Below, in pieces: positions 44,741 through 54,455 of a stretch of DNA of 64,000 nt (within the stretch, counting starts at the first letter, position 1; each line of letters opens with the position of its first letter). The DNA comes from Cupriavidus nantongensis (GTDB lineage Bacteria; Pseudomonadota; Gammaproteobacteria; Burkholderiales; Burkholderiaceae). The notes beneath the pieces are model-generated. The model did no database searches. It was not told the origin of the DNA and was given only the letters and a program-made list of their open reading frames with translations. The position numbers were made by a program, and so were the translations under genes. Location of the stretch: NCBI RefSeq assembly GCF_001598055.1, contig NZ_CP014845.1, forward strand, positions 2,170,001 to 2,234,000. Direction: 5' to 3'.

Positions 44741-45559
44741 TCAGCGGCGCGCGCGGCGCTTGCGGTATTCCTCGCGCCCCACGTAGGCCGCGGCGGCCGC
44801 CACCATCAGCGCCAGCCCGTACCAGGTCAGCGCGTAGCCGAGGTGGTTGTTGGTAAAGGCCGTCACCGTCAGCCCGCCCACGGGCCAGGCCTTGGGATCC
44901 GCCCCGGCCGGCGGCGGCACCGCCGCGGCGTCGATGAAATACGGCGCGACCTGCCCCAGCCCGCGGTGCGCGGCGATCGCCGCCACGTCGCGCGAAAACC
45001 ACTGGTCGCGCGCCGCGTCATTGTGGCGCAGCAGGCCGGTGCCGGGCTCGCTCATGCGCAGCAGGCCGACCACTTCGGCGGGGCCGCTGCCGGCGGGCGC
45101 CACGCGCGTGCGGTACGGCTCGGCGACGAAACCGCGGTTGACCAGCACGGTGCTGCCGTCGGCCAGCCGCAGCGGCGTCATCACCCAGTAGCCGCCGCCC
45201 TGCTCGGTCACCGCCTGCACCAGGGTCTGGCGCTCGTCGACGAAGGTGCCGCTGGCGCGCACGCGCCGGTATTCGGCATTGGCCTTGGTCAGTCCCGCCC
45301 ACTGCGCCGGCGCGGGCGCCGCCACCGGCGGCGCATGGACGCGCTCGGCCACCTGGGCGATCAGGCCGAGCTTCCAGGCGCGGCGCTCGACCTGCCAGTT
45401 GCCCAGCGCCACCAGGCCGGCGATGGCCGCCGCGGCGAACAGGGCCAGTGCGGTCAGCCAGACGGTCGACAGCGGGCGCGGGGATTCGGGGGCGCCTTGG
45501 CTGGCGTGGGCGGTGCGCAATTTTTCGACCGGCGCGCGGTCGTCGGTGGAACCGGTCAA
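44741..45559 (-). CDS. SURF1-family cytochrome oxidase assembly protein
   Basis: 272 residues from a TTG at 45559 that overlaps the cyoD stop codon (TTGA); an ATG at 45622 inside cyoD is an alternative. SURF1 features: N-terminal helix (VWLTALALFAAAAIAGLVALGNWQVERRAWK), the VRASGTFV and YWVMTPLRLADGSTVLVNRGFV segments, a soluble intermembrane-like domain, and a C-terminal helix (NNHLGYALTWYGLALMVAAAAAYV). SURF1 proteins assist heme a or heme-copper centre insertion. Its presence at the end of cyoABCD, where cyoE is often found, is notable. Confidence 0.9.
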   Translation of the reverse strand: MTGSTDDRAPVEKLRTAHASQGAPESPRPLSTVWLTALALFAAAAIAGLVALGNWQVERRAWKLGLIAQVAERVHAPPVAAPAPAQWAGLTKANAEYRRVRASGTFVDERQTLVQAVTEQGGGYWVMTPLRLADGSTVLVNRGFVAEPYRTRVAPAGSGPAEVVGLLRMSEPGTGLLRHNDAARDQWFSRDVAAIAAHRGLGQVAPYFIDAAAVPPPAGADPKAWPVGGLTVTAFTNNHLGYALTWYGLALMVAAAAAYVGREEYRKRRARR

Positions 45560-45951
45560 GGCAGGGTCTTGGTGGTATGCATGCCCGGCATCATATTGGA
45601 ATTCAGGTGGAACATCACCCATAGCGTGCCGGTCAGCGTGATCACCACCAGCACCAGCGTGAAGATCAGCGCCAGCATGTTCCAGCCTCCCTCGGACCTG
45701 GCGTTCAGGTGCAGGAAGTAGACCATGTGCACCACGATCTGCACCGCGCCCAGCGCCAGCAGCACCATCGCGGTGGTGCTGGACTGTTCGAACACCTTGC
45801 CCATCACCAGCCAGAACGGAATCGCGGTCAGGATCACCGACAGCACGAAGCCGGTCACGTAGCCGCCGAGCGAGATATGGATTTCGCTTTCACCGTGGCC
45901 GTGATCGTGTCCATGACCGTGGGCCGGCAGCGTGTCGTCGTGCGCGCTCAT
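45556..45951 (-). CDS. cyoD: Cytochrome o ubiquinol oxidase subunit IV (CyoD)
   Basis: 131 residues from the ATG at 45951, overlapping the cyoC stop (ATGA). A His/Asp/Gly-rich N-terminus (HGHGHDHGHGE) precedes three membrane helices (GGYVTGFVLSVILTAIPFWLV, AMVLLALGAVQIVVHMVYFL, MLALIFTLVLVVITLTGTLWV). The length slightly exceeds E. coli CyoD (109). The His-rich tail could bind metal. Small stabilising subunit of the oxidase. Confidence 0.93.
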   Translation of the reverse strand: MSAHDDTLPAHGHGHDHGHGESEIHISLGGYVTGFVLSVILTAIPFWLVMGKVFEQSSTTAMVLLALGAVQIVVHMVYFLHLNARSEGGWNMLALIFTLVLVVITLTGTLWVMFHLNSNMMPGMHTTKTLP

Positions 45952-46631
45952 GGCAGCACTCCCATCAGGTAGACAAAGGTAAAGACGCCGATCCAGACCA
46001 CGTCGAGGAAGTGCCAGAACATCGACAGGCACATCAGGCGCCGCTTGTTCTCGGGGATCAGCCCGTGGCGGCGCAGCTGCACCACCAGCGTGACCAGCCA
46101 CACGATGCCGAAGGTCACATGCAGCCCGTGGGTGCCGACCAGCGCGAAGAACGAGGTCAAAAAGCCGCTGCGCTGCGGCCCGGCGCCCTCGCCGACCAGG
46201 TGCGCGAACTCGTAGATCTCGACCGCGAGGAAGGCCGCGCCCAGCAGGCCGGTCACCGCGAGCCAGCCCTGCGTCGGCCCCAGCCGGCCGCGCTGCGTCT
46301 CCAGCATGGCGAAGCCATAGGTGATCGACGACAGCAGCAGGAACGAGGTGTTCAGCGCCACCAGCGGCAGGTCGAACAGCTCCGCGCCGGACGGCCCGCC
46401 CGCGTAGTTGCGGCCCAGCACGCCGTAGGCGGCGAACAGGCACGCAAAGATCAGGCAGTCGCTCATCAGGTAGAGCCAGAAACCGAGCATCGTGCCGTTG
46501 GGCACGTGGTATTCCTCGGTCAGGTAGAAGCGCAGCTCGGCCGGCTGCGCAGGCGCGGGCGCGCGCTGCGGCGGGGCCTCGTGCGGGCGCGCGCCCTCGG
46601 CGGTAAAGGGGGGAGCGAAGGTATCAGCCAT
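45948..46631 (-). CDS. cyoC: Cytochrome o ubiquinol oxidase subunit III (CyoC)
   Basis: 227 residues. Five predicted membrane helices with the CyoC pattern: [57 protein letters not shown] and [18 protein letters not shown]. The coding sequence overlaps the end of cyoB by 8 bases, indicating translational coupling. Structural subunit of the terminal oxidase, without redox centres. Confidence 0.95.
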   Translation of the reverse strand: MADTFAPPFTAEGARPHEAPPQRAPAPAQPAELRFYLTEEYHVPNGTMLGFWLYLMSDCLIFACLFAAYGVLGRNYAGGPSGAELFDLPLVALNTSFLLLSSITYGFAMLETQRGRLGPTQGWLAVTGLLGAAFLAVEIYEFAHLVGEGAGPQRSGFLTSFFALVGTHGLHVTFGIVWLVTLVVQLRRHGLIPENKRRLMCLSMFWHFLDVVWIGVFTFVYLMGVLP

Positions 46632-48627
46632 GGCTGGCCAGCAGCGCGCTGCGCTCTGCCTCGGTGCGGTGGACCGTTTCGGCCGGGATGTAGAAATCGC
46701 GCCGGTAGTTGAAGGTATGGCCGATCGCCGTGACCAGCGTGGCGGCGAAGGCCAGCGCCGCCAGCCACCAGATATGCCAGATCAGCGCGAAGCCGCACAG
46801 CGTGCTCAGTGCGGCCAGGATGATCCCCGCGCCGGTGTTCTTGGGCATATGGATCGGGATGAAGCCGTGCTCGGGCCGCTGGTAGCCGTGCGCCTTCATC
46901 TGCCACCAGGCGTCGTTGTCATGCACCAGCGGCGTGAAGGCAAAGTTGTACGGCGGCGGCGGCGAAGAAGTCGACCACTCCAGCGTGCGGCCGTCCCAGG
47001 GATCGCCGGTGACATCGCGCAGCGACTCGCGGCGCAGGTAGCTCACCACCAGCTGCACCAGGAAGCAGCCGATCCCCAGCGCAATCAGCAGCGCGCCCAC
47101 GCCAGCCAGCTGGAACCAGATCTGCAGCGAGTGGTCCTCGAAATGGCTGACGCGCCGGGTCACCCCCATCAGCCCGAGCACGTAGAGCGGCATGAACGCC
47201 ACGTAGAAGCCGACCAGCCAGAACCAGAACGAGCACTTGCCCCAGAACGGATCCAGCTGGTAGCCGAAGGCCTTGGGGAACCAGTAGGTGATGCCGGCCA
47301 TCAGCCCGAACAGCACGCCGCCGATGATCACGTTATGGAAATGCGCGACCAGGAACAGGCTGTTGTGCAGCGAGAAATCCGCGGGCGGCACCGCCAGCAG
47401 CACGCCGGTCATGCCGCCGATCACGAACGTCACCATGAAGCCCACGGTCCACAGCATCGGCACCTCGAAGCGGATGCGCCCGTGGTACATGGTGAAGAGC
47501 CAGTTGAACAGCTTGGCCCCGGTGGGGATCGAGATGATCATGGTGGTGATGCCGAAGAACGAGTTCACGCTGGCGCCCGAGCCCATCGTGAAGAAGTGAT
47601 GCAGCCACACCAGGTACGACAGCACCGTGATCACCACCGTGGCGTAGACCATCGAGGCATAGCCGAACAGGCGCTTGCGGCAGAAGGTGGCGACCACCTC
47701 GGAGAACACGCCGAACACCGGCAGGATCAGGATGTAGACCTCGGGGTGGCCCCAGATCCAGATCAGGTTCACGTACATCATGGCGCTGCCGCCAAGGTCG
47801 CTGGTGAAGAAGTTCATGCCCAGGTAGCGGTCGACCGCCAGCATCGCCAGCGCCGCGGTCAGCACCGGGAACGCGGCGATAATCAGCACGTTGGTGCACA
47901 GCGCGGTCCAGGTGAAGATCGGCATGCGCATCAGCGTCATGCCGGGCGCGCGCATCTTGACGATGGTGACCAGCAGGTTGATGCCTGACAACAGCGTGCC
48001 CACCCCCGCCACCTGCAACGACCACAGGTAGTAATCCACGCCCACGTCCGGGCTCTGCAGGATGCCGGACAGCGGCGGATAGGCGAGCCAGCCGGTGCGC
48101 GCGAACTCGCCGACGAACAGCGACATCATCACCAGCACCGCGCCGCCCACTGTCATCCAGAAGCTGAAGTTGTTCAGGAACGGGAACGCCACGTCGCGCG
48201 CGCCGATCTGCAGCGGCACGACAAAGTTCATCAGGCCGGTGACCAGCGGCATGGCGACGAAGAAGATCATGATCACGCCGTGCGCGGTGAAGATCTGGTC
48301 ATAGTGGTGCGGCGGCAGGTAGCCCAGGTTGTCGCCGAAGGCAATGGCCTGCTGGATGCGCATCATGATGGCGTCGGCAAAGCCGCGCAGCAGCATCACG
48401 ATGCCGAGGATCATGTACATGATGCCGATGCGCTTGTGGTCGATGCTGGTGAACCACTCGCGCCACAGGTAGCCCCACTTGCCGTAGTACGTGACGCCGC
48501 CGGCCAGCGCCAGCCCGCCCAGCGCCACCACCGCGAAGGTGGCGATCAGGATCGGCTCGTGCAGCGGGATGGCCTCCCAGCTGAGGCGGCCGAAGAGTTG
48601 CGTGGCGAGTTCGGATCGCTCCGGCAT
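46624..48627 (-). CDS. cyoB: Cytochrome o ubiquinol oxidase subunit I (CyoB)
   Basis: 667 residues, near the 663 of E. coli CyoB. Heme-copper signatures: [12 protein letters not shown] near the start, the [13 protein letters not shown] motif (CuB His and the cross-linked Tyr), and [11 protein letters not shown] with the other CuB ligands, plus the [11 protein letters not shown] helix X heme ligands. About 15 membrane helices. It contains low-spin heme b, heme o(3) and CuB and pumps protons while reducing oxygen with ubiquinol. Confidence 0.97.
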   Translation of the reverse strand: MPERSELATQLFGRLSWEAIPLHEPILIATFAVVALGGLALAGGVTYYGKWGYLWREWFTSIDHKRIGIMYMILGIVMLLRGFADAIMMRIQQAIAFGDNLGYLPPHHYDQIFTAHGVIMIFFVAMPLVTGLMNFVVPLQIGARDVAFPFLNNFSFWMTVGGAVLVMMSLFVGEFARTGWLAYPPLSGILQSPDVGVDYYLWSLQVAGVGTLLSGINLLVTIVKMRAPGMTLMRMPIFTWTALCTNVLIIAAFPVLTAALAMLAVDRYLGMNFFTSDLGGSAMMYVNLIWIWGHPEVYILILPVFGVFSEVVATFCRKRLFGYASMVYATVVITVLSYLVWLHHFFTMGSGASVNSFFGITTMIISIPTGAKLFNWLFTMYHGRIRFEVPMLWTVGFMVTFVIGGMTGVLLAVPPADFSLHNSLFLVAHFHNVIIGGVLFGLMAGITYWFPKAFGYQLDPFWGKCSFWFWLVGFYVAFMPLYVLGLMGVTRRVSHFEDHSLQIWFQLAGVGALLIALGIGCFLVQLVVSYLRRESLRDVTGDPWDGRTLEWSTSSPPPPYNFAFTPLVHDNDAWWQMKAHGYQRPEHGFIPIHMPKNTGAGIILAALSTLCGFALIWHIWWLAALAFAATLVTAIGHTFNYRRDFYIPAETVHRTEAERSALLASHG

Positions 48628-48721
48628 GTGGATCTCCAGGACAACAACGGCGTTCTAGCTCACGGTCATTCGCACGGCCTTGCGCACCGGCCTGCGCAGC
48701 GCCTGCACCAGCGCAGGCGCG

Positions 48722-49738
48722 CTAGCGCAGCACCTCGCCGGCACCGGCCGCGCCGGTCCCGAACAGCGGTTCGGCCTGCGTGTTGCTGGCCGTGCAGACG
48801 GCGGCGCCCAGGCCCGCGGCGCGCTGCGCATCGCGCGCCATCAGGTCTTTCTGGCAGACCTGCCCGGCCTGCACGCAACGGTTCACGATGGCATCGAACA
48901 GGTTCGCGTCGACGCTGCCGTAGCGCCGCACCGGCTCGCGTTCGCTGGGCTGCGCGAGCTGCGTGTAGGTGGCCCGGCTCAGCGGCGCGCCGGCGGCCCG
49001 CACGGTCTGCACCCAGCGGCCGAAGTCATCGTCGCTCAGTCCATGGAAGCGGAAGCGCATGTGCGAAAACCCCGCGCCGCTGTAGTTGGCGGAGAAGCCC
49101 TCGTAGACGCCCGGTCGGTTGACCACCGCATGCAGGCGCGTTTCCATGCCCGGCATGGCGTAGACCTGGCCGGCCAGCGCGGGGATGAAGAACGAATTCA
49201 TCATGGTGGTGGACGTGATCTTGAAGCGGATCGGCCGGTCGACCGGGGCGGCCAGCTCGTTGACGGTGGCGATGCCCTGCTCCGGGTAGACGAACAGCCA
49301 CTTCCAGTCCATCGCCACCACCTCCACCGTCAGCGGCTGCGTGCCAGGCGGCAGCGGGCGGCTTTCATCGAGCCGGGTCAGCGGCTGGTAGGGGTCGAGC
49401 TTGTGGGTGCTGACCCAGGTGATGGCCCCGAGCGCGATGATGATCAGCAGCGGCGCCGACCAGATCAGCAGCTCCAGCACCGTGGAGTGGTCCCAGTCGG
49501 GGTTGTAGTGCGCGTCGGCGTTGGCGGCGCGGTAGCGCCACGCGAACACCAGCGTCAGCACGATCACCGGCACGATGATCAGCAGCATCAGCCCGGTGGA
49601 AATGATGATCAGGTCACGTTGCCGGACCGCAAGATCGCCGGCCGGCGACAGCAGCACGGCGTTGCAGCCGGCCAGCGACAGCAGGACTGGCAGCACGACT
49701 GCCAGCAATAACCAGCGGATCGGGCGGTGCATGGACAT
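48722..49738 (-). CDS. cyoA: Cytochrome o ubiquinol oxidase subunit II (CyoA)
   Basis: 338 residues from the ATG at 49738; ATG at 49732 and 49759 are also in frame. Lipoprotein signal with lipobox LAGC (LLSLAGCNA), two membrane helices (LIIISTGLMLLIIVPVIVLTLVFAW; VLELLIWSAPLLIIIALGAITWV) and a C-terminal cupredoxin-like domain. The EGFSANYSGAGFSHM stretch replaces the CuA-ligand cysteines of cytochrome c oxidases, identifying a quinol oxidase. First gene of the cyo operon. Confidence 0.96.
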   Translation of the reverse strand: MSMHRPIRWLLLAVVLPVLLSLAGCNAVLLSPAGDLAVRQRDLIIISTGLMLLIIVPVIVLTLVFAWRYRAANADAHYNPDWDHSTVLELLIWSAPLLIIIALGAITWVSTHKLDPYQPLTRLDESRPLPPGTQPLTVEVVAMDWKWLFVYPEQGIATVNELAAPVDRPIRFKITSTTMMNSFFIPALAGQVYAMPGMETRLHAVVNRPGVYEGFSANYSGAGFSHMRFRFHGLSDDDFGRWVQTVRAAGAPLSRATYTQLAQPSEREPVRRYGSVDANLFDAIVNRCVQAGQVCQKDLMARDAQRAAGLGAAVCTASNTQAEPLFGTGAAGAGEVLR

Positions 49739-49902
49739 TGTCTGACCGGAAGATCGCATAGCTTTCGGGCCCGCGCCATTTGTACGCCGCGGCGCAAGTG
49801 ACTTAGACTGGTCTGAGCAACTATGGCAGTGTAGGCGCTCAAGTGCCATTCTTCATGGTGCAATTTGCAGCGCCCTCGCCCACAGACACGGGAGGTATGC
49901 CG

Positions 49903-51219
49903 ATGACCACCGCGACCCACCAGCACCGGGCGTCTCCTACAGCACCTCCCGCGCCCGGCGCCGCGCATGTCGCGCCCGCGGAAATCGCCACCGGCGTGGT
50001 GATCGGCCGCGCCTCCGAGTACTTCGATTTCTTCGTCTACGGCATTGCCTCGGTGCTGGTGTTCCCTGCGGTCTACTTTCCGTTCGCCGACCGGCTCGAC
50101 GCGTTGCTTTACGCCTTCGCCATTTTCGCGCTGGCCTTTATCGGCCGGCCCTTCGGCACCGCGCTGTTCATGGGCATCCAGCGCCGCTGGGGCCGGGGCG
50201 TCAAGCTGACCGTGTCGCTGTTCCTGCTGGGCACCGCCACCGTCGGCATCGCCTTCCTGCCCGGCTATGCCGCGCTCGGCCCGGCCGCGATCGTGCTGCT
50301 GGCGGTGTTCCGCACGCTGCAGGGCGTGGCCTTCGGCGGCTCGTGGGACGGGCTGCCGTCATTGCTGGCGCTGAACGCGCCCGCGCAGCGGCGCGGCTGG
50401 TACGCGATGCTGGGGCAGCTGGGCGCGCCCACCGGCTTTATCGTCGCCGGTGCGCTGTTCCTGTTCCTCAACCTCAGCCTCGAGCCGCACGAGTTCCTGG
50501 CGTGGGGCTGGCGCTATCCGTTCTATGTCGCGTTTGCGATCAACGTGGTGGCGCTGTTCGCGCGCCTGCGGCTGGTGGTGACGCACGAATACACGCAGCT
50601 GCTGGACGAGGACGAGCTCGAGCCCATCAGCACCAGCGAGATCGTCAGGAAGCAGGGCTACAACCTGCTGCTGGGCGCATTCGCCGCGCTGGCCAGCTTT
50701 GCGCTGTTCCACCTGGTGACGGTGTTTCCGCTGTCGTGGGTTGCGCTCAACGGCTCGCAGCCGGTTACCGACGTGCTGGCGGTGCAGATCGCCGGCGCCT
50801 TCATCGGCATCCTCGGCACCATCGTCTCGGGCGTGATCGCGGACCGCATCGGGCGCCGCACCACGCTGGCGCTGATGGCCATCCTGATCGGCATCTTCAG
50901 CCTGTTCGCTCCGTGGCTGATGGGCGGCGGCCCGCTGGCGCAGGACCTGTTCATCCTGCTCGGCTTCGGCCTGCTCGGCCTGTCCTACGGACAGGCCGCG
51001 GGCGCCGTGACCTCCAACTTCGAGCGGCGCTTCCGCTACACCGGCGCGGCGCTGACCACCGACATGGCGTGGCTGTTCGGCGCCGGCTTCGCGCCGCTGG
51101 TGGCGCTGGGGCTGTCGGCGGAATTCGGCCTGGTCGCGGTCAGCGGCTACCTGCTGTCCGGCGTCGCCTGCACGTTGCTGGCGCTGCGGATCAACCGGGC
51201 GTTGGGAACGCATGTCTGA
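49903..51219 (+). CDS. MFS transporter, metabolite:H+ symporter (MHS) type
   Basis: 438 residues from the ATG at 49903, since GGAGGT sits 6 bases upstream; the ATG at 49897 is too close to that site. Twelve membrane helices. MHS motifs include GRASEYFDFFVYGIASVLVFPAVYFP, AFIGRPFGTALFMG and the GVIADRIGRRTTLALMAILIG loop motif. Divergent from cyoA. Family members import mono-, di- or tricarboxylates, betaines or shikimate; the substrate is undetermined. Confidence 0.9.
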   Translation: MTTATHQHRASPTAPPAPGAAHVAPAEIATGVVIGRASEYFDFFVYGIASVLVFPAVYFPFADRLDALLYAFAIFALAFIGRPFGTALFMGIQRRWGRGVKLTVSLFLLGTATVGIAFLPGYAALGPAAIVLLAVFRTLQGVAFGGSWDGLPSLLALNAPAQRRGWYAMLGQLGAPTGFIVAGALFLFLNLSLEPHEFLAWGWRYPFYVAFAINVVALFARLRLVVTHEYTQLLDEDELEPISTSEIVRKQGYNLLLGAFAALASFALFHLVTVFPLSWVALNGSQPVTDVLAVQIAGAFIGILGTIVSGVIADRIGRRTTLALMAILIGIFSLFAPWLMGGGPLAQDLFILLGFGLLGLSYGQAAGAVTSNFERRFRYTGAALTTDMAWLFGAGFAPLVALGLSAEFGLVAVSGYLLSGVACTLLALRINRALGTHV

Positions 51220-51364
51220 CAGGCACAGCGCGACTGCGCTGCTATCGCCGTAAGTCGCGCACAGTGCCCGGGGGCCGGTTTTGCCGGCGCCCGGCAGCGT
51301 TCTGAGTACAATTGACGCCCGCCAAAATCCCGTCGTTCCGGATGTGATGCCGGAACCGAAGCTT

Positions 51365-52594
51365 ATGAAAACGGAAACCACGGACGTCGTCATCATCGGC
51401 GCAGGGCCTGCGGGCTCGGTCGCTGCTGGCCTGCTGCGCAAGCACGGGATTCCGGTGCTGGTGATCGAGAAAGAAACCTTCCCGCGCTTTTCCATCGGCG
51501 AAAGCCTGCTGCCGCAAAGCATGGCTTATCTGGAGGAAGCGGGCATGCTGCGCGCGGTGGTGGAAGCCGGCTTCCAGTACAAAAACGGCGCCGCGTTCGC
51601 GCGCGGCACACAGCGCACCGCGTTCGACTTCCGACAGAAGTATTCGCCCGGCTGGGGCACCACTTACCAGGTGCAACGCGCGCAGTTCGACCACGTGCTG
51701 ATCCGCGAGGCCGAGCGCCAGGGTGCCGAGGTGCGTTTCTCGCATGTGGTGGAGAACGTCGATGTCAGCGGTGCGCAGCCGGAAGTCACCGTGCGCGCGC
51801 CTGATGGCAGCCAGTACAACGTGCGCGCGAAGTTCCTGCTCGATGCCTCCGGCTTCGGCCGCATCCTGCCGCGCCTGCTGCAGCTGGAAACGCCGTCGGG
51901 CTTTCCGGTACGCAGCGCGATCTTCACGCATGTGGAAGACCGCATCCCGACCGGCACCTTTGACCGCAACAAGATCCTGATCAGCGTGCATCCGCAGCAC
52001 CAGGACGTCTGGTACTGGACCATCCCGTTCTCGGACGGGCGCTGCTCGCAGGGCGTGGTGGCCGAGAAGGCGTTCCTGGACCGCTACACCGGCACCGAGA
52101 CCGAGCGACTGCAGGCGCTGGTCGCGGAAGAGCCCGGCCTGGCCGCATTGCTGGCCGACGCGCAATGGGACACGCCGGCGCGCCAGATCGCGGGCTATTC
52201 GGCCAACGTGAAGTCGCTGTGGGGCAACGGCTATGCGCTGCTCGGCAATGCCGGCGAGTTCCTCGACCCGGTGTTCTCGTCCGGCGTGACCATTGCCTTC
52301 AAGTCGGCGAGCCTGGCGGCGCAATGCCTGGTGCGCCAGCTGCGCGGCGAAGCGGTGGACTGGGAGCATGAGTTCGCGCGGCCCCTCAAGGCCGGCGTCG
52401 ATTGCTTCCGCGTGTTTGTCGAAGCCTGGTACGAAGGGCGTTTCCAGAAGCTGATCTTCCATCCCAACGCCACCTCGGAAATCCGCGACATGATCGCGGC
52501 GATCCTGGCCGGCTATGCGTGGGACCGCGACAATCCCTTCGTCGCCGAGCCGCGCCGCCGGCTGGCGGTGCTGGAAGAGTTCTGCAAGGTCTGA
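51365..52594 (+). CDS. Flavin-dependent halogenase-like FAD oxidoreductase
   Basis: 409 residues from the ATG at 51365 (in-frame alternatives 51281 and 51347). FAD motif VVIIGAGPAGSVAAGLLRKHGIPVLVIEKE, RFSIGESLLPQSM, the active-site WYWTIPFSDGR (WxWxIP of the halogenase superfamily) and GNAGEFLDPVFSSGVTIAF. Such proteins include tryptophan halogenases, but also the halogenase-like monooxygenases of aryl polyene clusters. The next gene is a FabG-type reductase, a pairing typical of aryl-polyene loci, though no other genes of such a cluster are present here. Confidence 0.88.
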   Translation: MKTETTDVVIIGAGPAGSVAAGLLRKHGIPVLVIEKETFPRFSIGESLLPQSMAYLEEAGMLRAVVEAGFQYKNGAAFARGTQRTAFDFRQKYSPGWGTTYQVQRAQFDHVLIREAERQGAEVRFSHVVENVDVSGAQPEVTVRAPDGSQYNVRAKFLLDASGFGRILPRLLQLETPSGFPVRSAIFTHVEDRIPTGTFDRNKILISVHPQHQDVWYWTIPFSDGRCSQGVVAEKAFLDRYTGTETERLQALVAEEPGLAALLADAQWDTPARQIAGYSANVKSLWGNGYALLGNAGEFLDPVFSSGVTIAFKSASLAAQCLVRQLRGEAVDWEHEFARPLKAGVDCFRVFVEAWYEGRFQKLIFHPNATSEIRDMIAAILAGYAWDRDNPFVAEPRRRLAVLEEFCKV

Positions 52595-52652
52595 TGCGAC
52601 TCACCGTATGCCAGCCTGCCTTGGCGCGGGCGGTTCTGCAAGGACAACAACC

Positions 52653-53384
52653 ATGAGCCATCCGACCGTGCTGGTCACGGGTTCGTCGCGCGGCATCGGC
52701 CGCGCCATTGCGCTGCGGCTGGCCCGCGACGGCTATGACGTGGTGGTGCATTGCCGCTCGCGTCGCGACGAGGCCGACTCGGTCGCCGACGCCGTGCGCG
52801 CATGCGGGCGCAAGTCACGCGTGCTGTGCTTCGATGTGTCCCGGCGCGAAGACGCCGCCGGCGCGCTGCTGACCGATATCGCCGCGCATGGCTGCTACTA
52901 CGGCGTGGTCTGCAACGCCGGCCTGGCACGCGATGCCGCCTTCCCGGCCATGACCGGCGCCGAATGGGACGAGGTGGTGCACACCAACCTCGATGCCTTC
53001 TACAACGTGCTCAACCCGGTGGTGATGCCGATGGTGCAGCGCCGCCAGCCGGGCCGCATCGTCACCCTGTCGTCGGTGTCCGGGCTGGTCGGCAACCGCG
53101 GCCAGGCCAACTACAGCGCGGCCAAGGCCGGCATCATCGGCGCCACCAAGGCGCTGGCGATCGAGCTGGCCAAGCGCGCCATCACCGTCAACTGCGTCGC
53201 ACCGGGCCTGATCGACACCGACATGGTCGAGCCGCACGTGCGCGACGAAGCGCTGCGGCTGATTCCGGCGCGGCGCATGGGCACGCCCGAGGAAGTCGCC
53301 GCCACCGTGGCCTTCCTGCTGTCGCCCGATGCGGGCTATATCACGCGCCAGGTGATCTCGGTCAACGGCGGGATGTTCGGCTGA
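52653..53384 (+). CDS. FabG-like 3-oxoacyl-ACP reductase (SDR)
   Basis: 243 residues from the ATG at 52653 (AAGGA upstream). VTGSSRGIGRAIAL, VCNAGLARD, SSVSGLVGNRGQANYSAAKAG and INGGMFG-type end (VNGGMFG) are classical. NADPH-dependent reduction of 3-oxoacyl-ACP or a related ketoacyl group is expected. It follows the halogenase-like gene by 58 bases and likely forms one unit with it. Confidence 0.92.
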   Translation: MSHPTVLVTGSSRGIGRAIALRLARDGYDVVVHCRSRRDEADSVADAVRACGRKSRVLCFDVSRREDAAGALLTDIAAHGCYYGVVCNAGLARDAAFPAMTGAEWDEVVHTNLDAFYNVLNPVVMPMVQRRQPGRIVTLSSVSGLVGNRGQANYSAAKAGIIGATKALAIELAKRAITVNCVAPGLIDTDMVEPHVRDEALRLIPARRMGTPEEVAATVAFLLSPDAGYITRQVISVNGGMFG

Positions 53385-53415
53385 TGCGCCGGCCGATGCA
53401 CCGGCCGCTGCACCA

Positions 53416-54321
53416 TCAAACCGCCGTGAATCCCGGCAGCGCCGCGATTTCGCTGGCCAGGAACTCCAGCAGCACCCGCACCGGCGCCGGCTGGTAGCGC
53501 CGCGTCGGACAGACCAGGAACGCTTCCTGCGCCGGACCTTGCCAGCGCGGCAGCACCCGCCGCAGCGCGCCGCTGTCCAGCAAGTCCTGCACCAGCCAAG
53601 CCGGCGTCATACCGAAGCCGGCGCCGGCCAGAAAGCTCTCGCGCATCGCCAGCGAGTTATTGACGCGGTAGCGGCACGGCGCGCTCACCAGCACCTGCCC
53701 GCCCGGACCGTCGAGCACGATGTCGTCGCCGCTGGCGAGCCAGGTAAAGCGCAGGATCTGGTGGCGCGCCAGGTCCGACGGCTGCCGGATCCGCGGATGC
53801 CGCGCCAGGTAGTCCGGCGATGCCACCAGCAGGCGCTGCGACACCGCGATACGGCGCGCCACCACATGCGGCGGCAGCGTGGCGCCGAGGCGCACCGCCA
53901 CGTCGACCCCGGCTTCGACCAGGTCGACGAAGCGGTCGTCGAACAGCAATTCCACCTCGACCTCCGGATAGCGCTGCTGGAACGCCAGCACCAGCGCATT
54001 GAGCCGCAGCACGCCCAAGCTGGCGGGCGCGCTCACGCGCACGCGGCCCGAAGGCTGGTCCGATACGCCACGTGCGTCGCTGACGGCTTCGCCGTATTCG
54101 TCCAGCACGCGCCGCGCGCGCTCGTAGAAGCGCCGACCGGCCTCGGTCGGCAACAGGCTGGTGGTGCTGCGCGCCAGCAGCCGCACGCCCAGGTCGCGCT
54201 CCAGCGCGGCCACGATCTTGCTGATGGTCGGCTGCGTCGACTGCTGCTCGCGCGCCACCGCCGACAGGCTGCCCAGCTCCACCGCGCGCACGAAGACCTG
54301 CATTGCCCGGATGGTGTCCAT
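53416..54321 (-). CDS. LysR-family transcriptional regulator
   Basis: 301 residues. The winged helix is MDTIRAMQVFVRAVELGSLSAVAREQQSTQPTISKIVAALERDLGVRLLARST, followed by a typical PBP-like C-terminal domain (RYPEVEVELLFDDRFVDLVEAGVDVAVRLG). It converges on the FabG-like gene at its 3' end and is divergent from the SGNH gene at 54456. A palindrome lies 19 bases upstream of its start. Confidence 0.92.
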   Translation of the reverse strand: MDTIRAMQVFVRAVELGSLSAVAREQQSTQPTISKIVAALERDLGVRLLARSTTSLLPTEAGRRFYERARRVLDEYGEAVSDARGVSDQPSGRVRVSAPASLGVLRLNALVLAFQQRYPEVEVELLFDDRFVDLVEAGVDVAVRLGATLPPHVVARRIAVSQRLLVASPDYLARHPRIRQPSDLARHQILRFTWLASGDDIVLDGPGGQVLVSAPCRYRVNNSLAMRESFLAGAGFGMTPAWLVQDLLDSGALRRVLPRWQGPAQEAFLVCPTRRYQPAPVRVLLEFLASEIAALPGFTAV

Positions 54322-54339
54322 GCCGCTCCTTGTCTTTCG

Positions 54340-54358
54340 TCATTCCGAATTGGAATGA
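54340..54358. promoter_or_regulatory. Inverted repeat upstream of LysR, likely operator
   Basis: TCATTCC, five bases, GGAATGA: perfect 7-base arms with T-N11-A geometry expected for LysR proteins. It lies between the LysR start (54321) and the divergent SGNH hydrolase (54456). Confidence 0.55.
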
Positions 54359-54455
54359 GCAATATGCCATTTTGCCGGCTACCTGGCATGAGGGGAATGG
54401 CCTAACTTTGGTCCCATGCCGGCAACGTTGCCGGCCCACCTGACAGGACCAACCC

